NCBI RefSeq assembly: GCF_000718025.1
Contig: NZ_JODS01000037.1
Span: 1 to 64,000 of the forward strand
Direction: 5' to 3'
Origin: Kitasatospora purpeofusca
Lineage (GTDB): Bacteria; Actinomycetota; Actinomycetes; Streptomycetales; Streptomycetaceae
DNA length: 64,000 nt
This document shows positions 7,666-17,137 of this stretch, piece by piece (position 1 is the first letter of the stretch; every line of letters starts with the position of its first letter). A program made the position numbers and the translations under genes. The notes below the pieces were generated by a model. It saw only the letters and a list, made by a program, of their open reading frames with translations, did no database searches and was not told the DNA's origin.

Positions 7666-9873
7666 TCACTCGGAAGCGGCCTCGCCGTTCTCCTCGCCCT
7701 CGACGACCGGGATCAGCGAGAGCTTGCCGCGCGGGTCGATCTCGGCGATCTCGACCTGCACCTTGGCGCCGACGCCGAGGATGTCCTCGACGTTCTCCAC
7801 GCGCTTGCCGCCGGCCAGCTTGCGGATCTGCGAGATGTGCAGCAGACCGTCCTTGCCCGGCATGAGCGAGACGAAGGCACCGAAGGTCGTGGTCTTGACC
7901 ACGGTGCCCAGGTAGCGCTCGCCGACCTCCGGCATGGTCGGGTTGGCGATCTGGTTGATCGTGGTGCGGGCGGCCTCGGCGGCCGGGCCGTCGGCGGCAC
8001 CGATGTAGATGGTGCCGTCGTCCTCGATCGTGATCTCGGCGCCGGTGTCCTCCTGGATCTGGTTGATCATCTTGCCCTTGGGGCCGATGACCTCACCGAT
8101 CTTGTCCACCGGGATCTTGATGGTGATGATGCGCGGCGCGTTCGGCGACATCTCGTCCGGGGAGTCGATGGCCTCGTTCATCACGTCGAGGATGTGCAGA
8201 CGGGCGTCGCGGGCCTGCTTCAGCGCGGCGGCGAGCACCGACGCCGGGATGCCGTTGAGCTTGGTGTCCAGCTGCAGCGCGGTGATGAAGTTGCGGGTAC
8301 CGGCGACCTTGAAGTCCATGTCGCCGTACGCGTCCTCGGCACCGAGGATGTCGGTGAGGGTCACGTAGTGGGTCTCGCCGTCGATCTCCTGGGAGATCAG
8401 GCCCATGGCGATACCGGCGACGGCGGCCTTCAGCGGCACACCGGCGTTCAGCAGCGACATGGTCGAGGCGCAGACCGAGCCCATCGAGGTGGAGCCGTTG
8501 GAGCTCAGCGCCTCGGAGACCTGGCGGATGGCGTACGGGAAGTCCTCGCGGGACGGCAGCACCGGCAGGATGGCCCGCTCGGCGAGCGCGCCGTGGCCGA
8601 TCTCGCGGCGCTTCGGCGAACCGACGCGGCCGGTCTCGCCGACCGAGTACGGCGGGAAGTTGTAGTTGTGCATGTAGCGGCGACGCGTCTCCGGGGAGAG
8701 CGTGTCGAGCTGCTGCTCCATGCGGAGCATGTTCAGCGTGGTGACGCCCAGGATCTGGGTCTCGCCGCGCTCGAACAGGGCCGAGCCGTGCACGCGCGGG
8801 ATGGCCTCGACCTCGGCGGCCAGGGTGCGGATGTCGGTGACACCGCGGCCGTCGATGCGGACCTTGTCCTTGATGACGCGCTCGCGGACGGTCTTCTTGG
8901 TCAGCGCGTTGTAGGCGGCGCTGATCTCCTTCTCGCGGCCCTCGAACTCGGGCAGCAGCTTCTCGGCGGCGAGCGCCTTGACGCGGTCCAGCTCGTTGTT
9001 GCGCTCCTGCTTGCCCGCGATGGTGAGGGCCTGCGCCAGCTCGTCCTTGACGGCGGCGGTCAGCGCGGCGAGCACGTCGTCCTGGTAGTCCAGGAAGACC
9101 GGGAACTCGCCGGTCGGCTTCGCGGCCTGGGCGGCCAGCTGGGCCTGGGCGGCGCAGAGGACCTTGATGAACGGCTTGGCGGCGTCCAGACCGGCGGCGA
9201 CGATCTCCTCGGTCGGCGCCTCGGCGCCGCCCTCGACCAGCTTGATGGTCTTGTCGGTGGCCTCGGCCTCGACCATCATGATCGCGACGTCGCCGTCCGG
9301 CAGGGTGCGGCCGGCCACGACCATGTCGAAGACGGCCGACTCCAGCTCGCTGTGGGTCGGGAAGGCCACCCACTGGCCGTTGATCAGCGCGACGCGGACA
9401 CCACCGATCGGGCCGGAGAACGGCAGGCCCGCCAGCTGGGTGGAGGCGGAGGCGGCGTTGATGGCCACCACGTCGTACAGGTGGTCCGGGTTGAGCGCCA
9501 TCACGGTGACGACGACCTGGATCTCGTTGCGCAGGCCCTTGACGAAGGACGGGCGCAGCGGGCGGTCGATCAGGCGGCAGGTGAGGATCGCGTCCTCGGA
9601 GGGCCGGCCCTCGCGACGGAAGAACGAGCCGGGGATCCGGCCCGCGGCGTACATCCGCTCCTCGACGTCCACGGTCAGCGGGAAGAAGTCGAAGTGCTCC
9701 TTCGGCTGCTTGGACGCGCTGGTGGCCGACAGCACCATGGTGTCGTCGTCCAGGTAGGCCACGGCGGAGCCGGCGGCCTGACGGGCCAGACGGCCGGTCT
9801 CGAAGCGGATGGTACGGGTGCCGAAGGAACCGTTGTCGATCACGGCCTCGGCGTAGAACACGTTCTCTTCCAC
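7666..9873 (-). CDS. pnp: Polyribonucleotide nucleotidyltransferase (PNPase/GpsI)
   Basis: PNPase degrades RNA phosphorolytically from the 3' end; in Streptomyces it also adds heteropolymeric tails to RNA. The 735-residue protein has two RNase PH domains (about 10-230 and 340-560) around an alpha-helical domain, then a KH domain (VIGPKGKMINQI) and a C-terminal S1 domain (GTVVKTTTFGAFVSL). FFRREGRPSE and the SMGSVCASTMSL catalytic region are intact. The start is GTG, with GAGGAG nine bases upstream. It lies downstream of rpsO across a 465-bp leader containing the rpsO terminator. This rpsO-pnp pairing is ancient, and read-through plus a pnp-specific promoter with RNase III control is known in S. 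coelicolor. Confidence 0.97.
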   Translation of the reverse strand: MEENVFYAEAVIDNGSFGTRTIRFETGRLARQAAGSAVAYLDDDTMVLSATSASKQPKEHFDFFPLTVDVEERMYAAGRIPGSFFRREGRPSEDAILTCRLIDRPLRPSFVKGLRNEIQVVVTVMALNPDHLYDVVAINAASASTQLAGLPFSGPIGGVRVALINGQWVAFPTHSELESAVFDMVVAGRTLPDGDVAIMMVEAEATDKTIKLVEGGAEAPTEEIVAAGLDAAKPFIKVLCAAQAQLAAQAAKPTGEFPVFLDYQDDVLAALTAAVKDELAQALTIAGKQERNNELDRVKALAAEKLLPEFEGREKEISAAYNALTKKTVRERVIKDKVRIDGRGVTDIRTLAAEVEAIPRVHGSALFERGETQILGVTTLNMLRMEQQLDTLSPETRRRYMHNYNFPPYSVGETGRVGSPKRREIGHGALAERAILPVLPSREDFPYAIRQVSEALSSNGSTSMGSVCASTMSLLNAGVPLKAAVAGIAMGLISQEIDGETHYVTLTDILGAEDAYGDMDFKVAGTRNFITALQLDTKLNGIPASVLAAALKQARDARLHILDVMNEAIDSPDEMSPNAPRIITIKIPVDKIGEVIGPKGKMINQIQEDTGAEITIEDDGTIYIGAADGPAAEAARTTINQIANPTMPEVGERYLGTVVKTTTFGAFVSLMPGKDGLLHISQIRKLAGGKRVENVEDILGVGAKVQVEIAEIDPRGKLSLIPVVEGEENGEAASE

Positions 9874-10296
9874 CTGGAAGATCTCCTCTTTCGTACGTCT
9901 CCGGGAGAGCGTCCCCGCGTAATCGCCTGCGTGCTGACCCTGGACGGTCCGGGCCGGTCTTCGATCGAAGCCTCCGGCGGTCCCCGCTTCGGTCTGCGGG
10001 GCCTCCGGCGGCCACTACCGAGGACCGGCGCCTCTCGGCCGGCCGGGTATCGGACGGGCGGTCCGCGTCTGGACGCTCTCTCGGATGCGGGCGGCTTCCG
10101 TTTGAAGCCTTCGTCCCGCGGGGGGTTCGGGTCCTGCTGCCCGGTGGCGCGCTTTCGGCGCCATCACCCGGCATGCCCACAACCCTACGGTGCAATCCTC
10201 GGCCACCTGGGGAGGTGCGCGCGAGTTGTTATCCCCGGCCGGTGGGCGCGGGCGCCGTGGTGGACGCCCGGCTCACCGGTCGCGGCATACGCGCGA
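9874..10296 (-). other. Long pnp leader/intergenic region without a gene
   Basis: Upstream of pnp and past the rpsO terminator. No supported gene. GCCTCCGGCGG occurs twice (9970-9980 and 10000-10010 approximately), flanking TCCCCGC/GCGGGG arms (9981-9987 and 9996-10001) that can fold into a hairpin. GAGGAG near 9888 is the pnp ribosome-binding site. In S. coelicolor a pnp promoter and an RNase III-cleaved hairpin lie in the equivalent place, so a similar role is inferred here. Confidence 0.5.
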
Positions 10297-10327
10297 GGGG
10301 CGGCTCCCCGGTGTGGGGAGCCGCCCC
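10297..10327 (-). terminator. rpsO-pnp intercistronic terminator
   Basis: GGGGCGGCTCCCC (10297-10309) and GGGGAGCCGCCCC (10315-10327) make a perfect 13-bp stem with a 5-nt loop, 11 bp past the rpsO stop. It resembles the leaky terminator known between rpsO and pnp in Streptomyces. No U-tract follows. Confidence 0.85.
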
Positions 10328-10338
10328 GAGCGGCGTTC

Positions 10339-10629
10339 TCAGCGGGCGCCGCCGGCGGCACCGCGGCGGATGCCCAGGCGGTCGACGAGCGTACGGAAAC
10401 GCTCGATGTCCTTCTTGGCCAGGTACTGCAGCAGACGGCGACGCTGGCCGACCAGGATCAGCAGGCCACGACGCGAGTGGTGGTCGTGCTTGTGGGCCTT
10501 GAGGTGCTCGGTCAGGTCCGAGATGCGGCGCGAGAGCATGGCGACCTGGACCTCGGGGGAGCCGGTGTCGCCCTCCTTCTGGCCGAACTCGGCGAAAATC
10601 TGCTTCTTGACGTCAGAGGCGAGAGCCAC
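10339..10629 (-). CDS. rpsO: 30S ribosomal protein S15
   Basis: S15 binds 16S rRNA in the 30S subunit platform. The 96-residue product shows the whole family pattern: GSPEVQVAMLSRRISDLTEHL, KHDHHSRRGL and RRRLLQYLAKKD. The start is GTG 10629 with AAGGAG five bases upstream. It is followed by a strong hairpin and then pnp. The 185-bp gap to eccD probably carries its promoter. Confidence 0.98.
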   Translation of the reverse strand: MALASDVKKQIFAEFGQKEGDTGSPEVQVAMLSRRISDLTEHLKAHKHDHHSRRGLLILVGQRRRLLQYLAKKDIERFRTLVDRLGIRRGAAGGAR

Positions 10630-10814
10630 TGCAACTCCTTCGAGGTGATACCGAGCGTTCCTGGTCTACGGCACAGGACTCTGCGAGAACTCGGTGTCGT
10701 GTACGGGCGCGGCCGACGGGCATCGTCCCACCCGGGGACGGACACACGGCTGCGCTCGGAGGCCAAGCGTACCAGTGCCGCCGACGCCGACGGTCGGCGG
10801 CCCCGGTGCGCGGA

Positions 10815-12278
10815 TCAGCCGGTGGCGCCGCGGACCAGCCGGTAGACGTCGAGGACGGCGAGCACCAGCGGGACCAGCGACATCAGGGTGAGGCTGTCGA
10901 CCAGGTCCAGGATGCGCCCCCAGAAGGGGGAGACGCCGAGCCGCGGCACCACCAGGGCGATCGCGGTGAGCACGGCGGCGCCGAAGGCGATCGAGGCGGT
11001 CAGCCAGACGGTGCGCAGATCGGCGTCGGTGGAGCCGAGGCCGACCCGCAGCACGAACTGCGGGGTGTGCAGGGAGAGCCCGACGATCAGCAGCGACAGG
11101 CCGAGCAGCCCGGCGACGGTGAGCGCGAGGACCTGGGCGCTGTAGCGGAACAGCCGGGCCCGGAGCATGGCGGCCAGTCCGAGGACGAGGGCCAGCAGCT
11201 CGGGGAAGGTCCGGTCGGTGAAGCCGAGCACCGCGCAGGAGCCGACGACCACCGCGGCGCAGCCGCCGACCAGGCCGACCAGTACCTCGTGGCCGCGGCG
11301 GGCCTGGTGGGCGATCCGCTCGTACTGGACCAGTTCGGCGCGGGCGGCGTCCTCGTCGTGGTCGCGGCCCCGGGCGCGGGTCTGGCCGGGGGCGCTGTAG
11401 CCGACCGGCAGCCGGGCGAAGCGGGCGGACAGGCCGGGCAGGAAGCCGATCACGGCGACGGCGGCGACGCCGGTGACGGCCGCGATGTGGTGGGCCGGGG
11501 TGCCGGGCAGCAGGACGGCGGCGAAGGTGGCGAGCGCGCCGGCCGCGGCCAGGAAGGCGGCGGCCACGAACAGCGAGTCCTTCTCGGGCAGCAGGCCGAC
11601 CAGCAGGACGGCGACCACCAGGACGGTGACGCAGCCGGTCAGGAACTGGAGCCGGCCGGGGCCGTCCAGCGGGCCGCCGGTGGGCGCGAGGATGCCGCTG
11701 CCGGCGATCAGGGCGTGCGGCAGGGCGCCGAGGCCGAGCGCGAGGCCGGCCCAGGCGTCCCGGTAGACCCGGGCGCGGACGCCGGCGAGGGCGGTGAGCA
11801 CCACCGCGACGACGCCGGAGAGCACGCCGGGCAGGCCGTGCATGTCGTGGCGCAGGTCGGCGAACCAGAGCGCGAAGCCGAGCAGGGTGAGCAGCACGCC
11901 GGCGCCGACGAGGCCGAAGGCGCGCATCAGCTCGGGGCTCCAGAACCGGCGGTCGGTCTCGCCGGCGGTGGCGATCGCGTCGGCGACGTCGTCGTAGACG
12001 GCGGGCGGCAGCGACTCGGCGAAGGGGCGCAGGTTGAGCAGGTCGCCGTCGCGCACCTGCTGGGCGGCGAGCGAGCGGCCGCCGTCGAGCACGGTGCCGT
12101 CGCGGCGGACCAGGTGGAAGCCGGTGGGGACGCCGTCGGGCTGGGTCTGGCCGGACAGCCGCAGTACCTCGGGGTACACGTCCGCGAGCGGGACGTCCTC
12201 GGGCAGGGCGACGTCGATCCGGCTGTCCGGCGCGACGACGGTGACCCGGCAGAAACCGGTGGTCGCGGGCGTCGTCAT
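10815..12278 (-). CDS. eccD: Type VII secretion integral membrane protein EccD
   Basis: EccD forms the membrane channel core of the ESX/type VII secretion system. The 487-residue product starts with a ubiquitin-like (YukD-type) domain of about 90 residues (CRVTVVAPDSRIDVALPEDV...). About eleven hydrophobic helices follow from residue 115 to the end, the expected EccD topology. I chose ATG 12278, preceded by GAGG seven bases upstream. An upstream in-frame extension to 12392 reads through arginine-rich low-quality sequence. It is divergent from eccC across a 436-bp region, so the two may share regulation. It is the ESX gene nearest rpsO. Confidence 0.9.
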   Translation of the reverse strand: MTTPATTGFCRVTVVAPDSRIDVALPEDVPLADVYPEVLRLSGQTQPDGVPTGFHLVRRDGTVLDGGRSLAAQQVRDGDLLNLRPFAESLPPAVYDDVADAIATAGETDRRFWSPELMRAFGLVGAGVLLTLLGFALWFADLRHDMHGLPGVLSGVVAVVLTALAGVRARVYRDAWAGLALGLGALPHALIAGSGILAPTGGPLDGPGRLQFLTGCVTVLVVAVLLVGLLPEKDSLFVAAAFLAAAGALATFAAVLLPGTPAHHIAAVTGVAAVAVIGFLPGLSARFARLPVGYSAPGQTRARGRDHDEDAARAELVQYERIAHQARRGHEVLVGLVGGCAAVVVGSCAVLGFTDRTFPELLALVLGLAAMLRARLFRYSAQVLALTVAGLLGLSLLIVGLSLHTPQFVLRVGLGSTDADLRTVWLTASIAFGAAVLTAIALVVPRLGVSPFWGRILDLVDSLTLMSLVPLVLAVLDVYRLVRGATG

Positions 12279-12714
12279 GCCCGCACCTCGTTCGCTCGAC
12301 GCACTGGGCGCTCCCCCTTGATGACGGTGTTCGGTGACGGGTGCTCGGCGCCGGTGCGCGGTGCCGCCGCCCCCACGGTGCCGGCGCGGCACCGGTGGCC
12401 GGCCGGTCCGGCCCTCGCGCGGGCGCCGGCCGGGCGGAACCGGCCGGGCGCGGCCACGAGTTGGCGCGGCGTTACCCTACCCGCTCGGTTCGTGCCCGGC
12501 CCCGTGGAGGGCGGGCGGGGCCGCGGGGGCGGGTCCCAGTAGGATCGGCCCCTGCGCAGGGCGGCGGGGGCGGCGCGCTCCTCCCCGGATGCCTGCGGTC
12601 GGCGGAGCGGGGGCGGCGTCACACGGGGCGTCCTCACCCGTACGGATCCTGTTGCGTGAGGGCTGATGCCGTAGTGGTCTTGCGAAGCGTTCGTGGTCGG
12701 GGGATGGGACGCGT
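12279..12714. other. eccD/eccC divergent intergenic region
   Basis: 436 bp with no convincing gene. Upstream of both eccD (minus) and eccC (plus), so it must hold their promoters. The right third (about 12600-12714) is less GC-rich and contains CCTGTTGCGTGAGGG and TGGTCTTGCG, but I cannot name a -35/-10 pair with confidence. A short GTGCC/GGCAC arm pair occurs near 12380-12395. Confidence 0.4.
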
Positions 12715-15700
12715 ATGGGCGTGATCATGGTCAAGCGGCCGCCCCGGGCCTATCCCCCGGCGGTGCCGGACGAGCCGGTGGAGCTGGTGGCCCCACCCGA
12801 GCTGCCCCGTTCGGGCGGTGAGGACTGGGTGATGAGCATCCTGCCGATGCTCGGCATGGGCGGTTCGGCGGTGTTCTTCTTCGCCCCCGGCGCCCAGGCC
12901 CCGATGAAGATCATGGGCGGTCTGATGATCGTCTCGACGGTCGGCATGGCGCTCGCCCAGATCGTCCGCGCCCGCAAGGGCGGCTCCACGGCCACCGCGG
13001 ACGAGCGGCGCGACTACCTCAAGTACCTCCAGCAGATGCGCCGCCAGGTACGCCGGACCGCCGAGCGCCAGCGCGGCGCGCAGCTGTTCCTGAACCCCGA
13101 GCCGGACCAGCTGTGGTCGATCGTCGCCGACGGCCGGCGGCTGTGGGAGCGGCGGGGCGGCGACGCGGACTTCGCGCAGATCAGGGTCGGCCGCGGACCG
13201 GTCCAGCTGTCCACACCGCTGGTCGCGCCGCAGACCGCGCCGATGGACGAGCTGGAGCCGCTCTCGGCGGCCGCGATGCAGACCTTCCTGAACGCCCACG
13301 GCACCCTGCAGGACCTGCCGTTGGCGATCTCGCTGCGCGCCTTCTACCACATCACGGTCTGCGGCGACCCGGACACCGTGTACGGGAACGTCCGGGCGAT
13401 GATCGCCCAGCTGACCACCCTGCACTCGCCGGACGACCTGCTGATCACGGTCGCGGCGGCGCCCGGCGCGGTGGACGAGTGGGAGTGGACCAAGTGGCTC
13501 CCGCACAACCAGCACCGCAAGGAGAACGACGGCGCCGGCTCCCGCCGGCTGATCGCCACCGGGCTCGGCGACCTGGAGCTGCTGCTCCAGGACGAGCTGG
13601 CCGGCCGGCAGCGGTTCGTCCGGGACGCCGCCCCGGCCGCCGACCAGCCGCACATCGTGGTCGTCATGGACGGCGCCTCGGTGCCGCACGACTCGCTGCT
13701 GGCCGGGGCCGAGGGCGTGCACGGGGTGACCATCGTCGAGGTCGTCCCGGGCGACCTGGACGAGCCGAGCGGGCACCTGATCGTCACCGTCTCGCCGGAC
13801 GCGCTGGTGCTGCGCTCCGCCTCGGGCGCCACCTACACCGGCAAGCCGGACACCCTCGGCGCCTGGCAGTCCGAGGCGCTGGCCCGGCAGCTGGCGCCGT
13901 ACCGGGCCTCGGCCGGCGGCGACGACGAGCCGCTGCTGTCCAACCTGGACTTCACCGATCTGATGAACTCCGGCGACCCGGGGTCCTTCGACGTGACCCG
14001 CAGCTGGCGGCAGCGGGCGCAGCACGAGCGGCTGCGGGTGCCGATCGGCGTCGGGGCCGGCGGCGAGCACGTGTACCTGGACCTCAAGGAGGCCGCGCTG
14101 GAGGGCATGGGCCCGCACGGCCTGTGCGTCGGCGCGACCGGTTCCGGCAAGTCGGAGCTGCTGCGCACCCTGGTGCTGGCGCTGGCGATGACGCACTCCT
14201 CGGAGACGCTGAACTTCGTGCTCGCCGACTTCAAGGGCGGCGCGACCTTCGCGGGCATGGCGGACATGCCGCACACCTCGGCGGTGATCACCAACCTGGA
14301 GGGCCAGCTCACCCTGGTCGACCGGATGCGGGACGCCATCGAGGGCGAGCTCAACCGGCGCCAGGAGCTGCTGCACCGGGCGGGCAACTACGCGAACATC
14401 CACGAGTACGAGCGGGCCCGGGCGGCCGGCGCGGCGCTGGACCCGCTGCCCTCACTGGTGCTGATCATCGACGAGTTCTCCGAACTCCTCACCGCCAAGC
14501 CCGACTTCATCGACATGTTCATCCAGATCGGCCGGATCGGCCGGTCCCTCGGGGTGCATCTGCTGCTGGCCTCGCAGCGCCTGGAGGAGGGCAAGCTGCG
14601 CGGCCTGGACACCTATCTCTCCTACCGGATCGGTCTGCGCACCTTCTCGGCGGCCGAGTCGCGGGCGGCGATCGGCGTCCCGGACGCCTACCACCTGCCG
14701 CCGGTGCCGGGTGTCGGCTACCTGAAGTTCGGCACCGATGTGATGGAGCGGTTCAAGGCCGCCTACGTCTCCGGGGCCTACCGGGCGCCGGGGCAGCAGC
14801 GGTCGACCGGCGGCCGGCTGGTGTCCGCGCGGCCGGTGCGGTTCACCGCGGCCGAGGTGCCGGTGACCGAGCCGCTGGTGCAGGAGGAGGTCGAGCCGCT
14901 GGTCGAGGAGCAGGACGACGCCCTGGCGGACACCGTGCTGGACGTGTTCGTGCAGCGGATGGCGGGCCAGGGCCCGGCCGCGCACCAGGTGTGGCTGCCG
15001 CCGCTGGACGCGCCCCCGAGCGTGGACCAGTTGCTGCCGCCGCTGCAGGCGACCGCCGAGCGCGGGCTGACCGCGCCGCAGTCGGGCACGCTGGGCCGGC
15101 TGCGGGTGCCGGTCGGCATCGTCGACAAGCCGCGCGACCAGAAGCGCGACATCCTCGAGCAGGACTACGCGGGCGCGGCCGGCCACGGCCTGGTGGTCGG
15201 CGGCCCGCGCTCGGGCAAGTCGACCATGATCCGCACCACGGTGGCCGCGTTCGCGCTCACCCACACGCCGCTGGAGACGCAGTTCTACCTGCTGGACTTC
15301 GGCGGCGGCGGCTTCCAGTCGCTCCAGGACCTGCCGCACGTCGGCGGGGTGGCCGGGCGGCTGGACGCGGAGAAGGTGCGCCGGATGGTCTCCGAGGTGC
15401 ACGGGGTGCTCAACCGGCGCGAGGAGCTCTTCCGCAGCACCGGGATCGACTCCATCGGCACCTACCGGGCCCGCCGGGCCGCCGGCGCGCTGCCGGACGA
15501 GCGGTTCGGCGACGTCTTCCTGGTGGTCGACGGCTGGAACACCTTCAAGCAGGAGTTCGAGGCGCTGGAGCCGGTCATCGGCGACATCGCCCAGCGCGGC
15601 CTCGGCTACGGCGTGCACCTGATCGTCACCGCGACCCGTTACGCCGAGGTCCGCCCGGCGCTCAAGGACCTGCTGCAGAACCGGAGCGAGCTGAAGCTCG

Positions 15701-16665
15701 GCGACGCGATGGAGTCCGAGGTGGACCGCCGGGTGGCGCAGGCCGTGCCGGCCGCGCCGGGCCGGGGCGTCACCGCGGACCGGCTGCACTTCCTCACCGG
15801 TCTGCCCCGGCTGGACGGCTCCGGCTCGGTGGAGGACCTGCAGAACGGGGTGGCCGGGCTGGTGCAGGCGGTCGCCGGGGCCTGGACCGGTCCGCGCGCG
15901 CCGCAGGTGCGGATGCTGCCGACGGTGCTGGACGGGCAGTCGCTGCCGAAGGGCTTCGAGCACCCGGAGCGGGGCGTCGCCTTCGGCGTGGACGAGGCGG
16001 AGCTGGCACCGGCCTTCGTCAACTTCGAGACCGACCCGCTGTTCATCGTGTTCGGCGACACCGAGTCCGGGAAGTCCGCGCTGCTGCGGATGCTGGTCAA
16101 GCAGATCACCGAGCGGTACACCCCGGACCAGGCCGGGATCGTGGTCGGCGACTACCGGCGCGCGCTGCTCGGCGTCGTCCCGCCGGAGTACCTGGTCGAG
16201 TACGCCGCCGCGCAGCCGGCCATGAGCTCCGTGGTCGAGATGCTGCGCGGGGCCTGCTCGCGCCGACTGCCCGGTCCGGACGTGACCGCGGAGCAGCTGC
16301 GCAACCGCAGCTGGTACAGCGGCAAGGACATGTTCGTGGTGGTGGACGACTACGAGCTGGTGGCGACCTCCTCGGGCAACCCGCTGGCCGCGCTGGCCGA
16401 GTTCCTGCCGTTCGCGCGCGACATCGGGCTGCGGGTGATCGTCGCGCGCAGCGCCGGCGGCGCCGGGCGCTCGCTGTACGAGCCGTTCATGCAGCGGATG
16501 CGGGAGCTGGGCGGCCAGGGCGTCCTGCTGTCCGGCAACCGGGACGAGGGTCCGCTGCTGGGCAACGTCAAGCCGCAGGCGCTGCCGCCGGGCCGGGGCG
16601 TGTTCGTCTCGCGCCGGGTGACCAGCGGGCAGATGGTGCAGACGGGCTGGCTGCCGGCGCCGTAG
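12715..16665 (+). CDS. eccC: Type VII secretion ATPase EccC (single-chain FtsK/SpoIIIE type)
   Basis: EccC is the motor ATPase that recognises WXG100 substrates. The 1316-residue chain starts with two membrane helices (about 40-95), then three FtsK/SpoIIIE-type ATPase domains. Walker A motifs are GATGSGKS (473-480), GGPRSGKS (829-836) and GDTESGKS (1114-1121). The Walker B regions differ: LIIDEFSEL in domain 1, LVVDGWNTF in domain 2 and VVVDDYELV in domain 3. Only domain 1 keeps the catalytic Asp-Glu pair, matching the known pattern in which the later domains bind nucleotide or substrate. It is one polypeptide, unlike the split EccCa/EccCb of mycobacterial ESX-1. The start could also be ATG 12727. 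A hairpin terminator follows. Confidence 0.95.
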   Translation: MGVIMVKRPPRAYPPAVPDEPVELVAPPELPRSGGEDWVMSILPMLGMGGSAVFFFAPGAQAPMKIMGGLMIVSTVGMALAQIVRARKGGSTATADERRDYLKYLQQMRRQVRRTAERQRGAQLFLNPEPDQLWSIVADGRRLWERRGGDADFAQIRVGRGPVQLSTPLVAPQTAPMDELEPLSAAAMQTFLNAHGTLQDLPLAISLRAFYHITVCGDPDTVYGNVRAMIAQLTTLHSPDDLLITVAAAPGAVDEWEWTKWLPHNQHRKENDGAGSRRLIATGLGDLELLLQDELAGRQRFVRDAAPAADQPHIVVVMDGASVPHDSLLAGAEGVHGVTIVEVVPGDLDEPSGHLIVTVSPDALVLRSASGATYTGKPDTLGAWQSEALARQLAPYRASAGGDDEPLLSNLDFTDLMNSGDPGSFDVTRSWRQRAQHERLRVPIGVGAGGEHVYLDLKEAALEGMGPHGLCVGATGSGKSELLRTLVLALAMTHSSETLNFVLADFKGGATFAGMADMPHTSAVITNLEGQLTLVDRMRDAIEGELNRRQELLHRAGNYANIHEYERARAAGAALDPLPSLVLIIDEFSELLTAKPDFIDMFIQIGRIGRSLGVHLLLASQRLEEGKLRGLDTYLSYRIGLRTFSAAESRAAIGVPDAYHLPPVPGVGYLKFGTDVMERFKAAYVSGAYRAPGQQRSTGGRLVSARPVRFTAAEVPVTEPLVQEEVEPLVEEQDDALADTVLDVFVQRMAGQGPAAHQVWLPPLDAPPSVDQLLPPLQATAERGLTAPQSGTLGRLRVPVGIVDKPRDQKRDILEQDYAGAAGHGLVVGGPRSGKSTMIRTTVAAFALTHTPLETQFYLLDFGGGGFQSLQDLPHVGGVAGRLDAEKVRRMVSEVHGVLNRREELFRSTGIDSIGTYRARRAAGALPDERFGDVFLVVDGWNTFKQEFEALEPVIGDIAQRGLGYGVHLIVTATRYAEVRPALKDLLQNRSELKLGDAMESEVDRRVAQAVPAAPGRGVTADRLHFLTGLPRLDGSGSVEDLQNGVAGLVQAVAGAWTGPRAPQVRMLPTVLDGQSLPKGFEHPERGVAFGVDEAELAPAFVNFETDPLFIVFGDTESGKSALLRMLVKQITERYTPDQAGIVVGDYRRALLGVVPPEYLVEYAAAQPAMSSVVEMLRGACSRRLPGPDVTAEQLRNRSWYSGKDMFVVVDDYELVATSSGNPLAALAEFLPFARDIGLRVIVARSAGGAGRSLYEPFMQRMRELGGQGVLLSGNRDEGPLLGNVKPQALPPGRGVFVSRRVTSGQMVQTGWLPAP

Positions 16666-16696
16666 CGGCGGAGGGCCGGTCGTCACGGAGCGTGTG

Positions 16697-16731
16697 GGAA
16701 GGGGTCGGATCCTCGGGGTCCGGCCCCTTCC
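16697..16731 (+). terminator. Terminator downstream of eccC
   Basis: GGAAGGGGTCGGA (16697-16709) pairs with TCCGGCCCCTTCC (16719-16731), 13 bp with one G-T wobble and a 9-nt loop, 31 bp after the eccC stop. It separates eccC from the permease gene. Confidence 0.8.
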
Positions 16732-17137
16732 GGCGTCCAGGTTCCGAAACGTTACCTAGATCTTTCCGCCGGAGGGCTGCGGTTCCCGTACCCGACGGGG
16801 GCTCGGGCCTGCGGCCAGGGCACTTCCGGTCGACCTGCCTCCGCATCCGGCCATGACCTTGGATTGATGCGCGCAATGCCACATTCACCTTGGATTCAAG
16901 CGCCATGTGGCGAAAGTAACAAGTCGGACATACATAGTGATGACGATAAGTGATCATCAGATCGCATGTCTATGCGGATTGCCGCAACGGATTCCGAAGC
17001 AATTCCGGCATTGACGCGATCGATACGCCCAAGGTTCCATGGCGGCCCGGGAGCGACAGGACCAGAACCGAGCAGACAGCCAGCGGAGGCGATACCGCTC
17101 CCTCTCCAGGACCGCACAGAGCCGATCGGATGCCCCG
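16732..17137 (+). other. Long, AT-richer permease upstream region with no gene
   Basis: 406 bp between the eccC terminator and the permease start, noticeably lower in GC than its surroundings. ACCTTGGATT occurs twice (about 16857-16866 and 16887-16896). A symmetric dyad lies at 16879-16910. Further right, TAAGTGATCATCAGATCG (about 16949-16966) contains TGATCA. No ORF here has streptomycete codon bias. The low GC could indicate a regulatory region or past insertion. Confidence 0.5.
16879..16910. promoter_or_regulatory. Nested symmetric dyad, candidate operator for the permease gene
   Basis: CCACAT (16879-16884), four bases, CTTGGATTCAAG (16889-16900), four bases, ATGTGG (16905-16910). The outer arms pair exactly, the inner 12-mer is near-palindromic, and all are centred on the same point. 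It is 228 bp upstream of the permease start. A dimeric or tetrameric regulator site is inferred. Confidence 0.5.

Noticed and set aside
6310..10845. A 1511-codon plus-strand open frame opposite the M16 peptidase, pnp and rpsO
   Set aside because: It is the mirror of three well-supported minus-strand genes and has no recognisable domain.
16666..17137. A small gene in the AT-richer gap before the permease
   Set aside because: Open frames there lack a ribosome-binding site and third-position GC bias.
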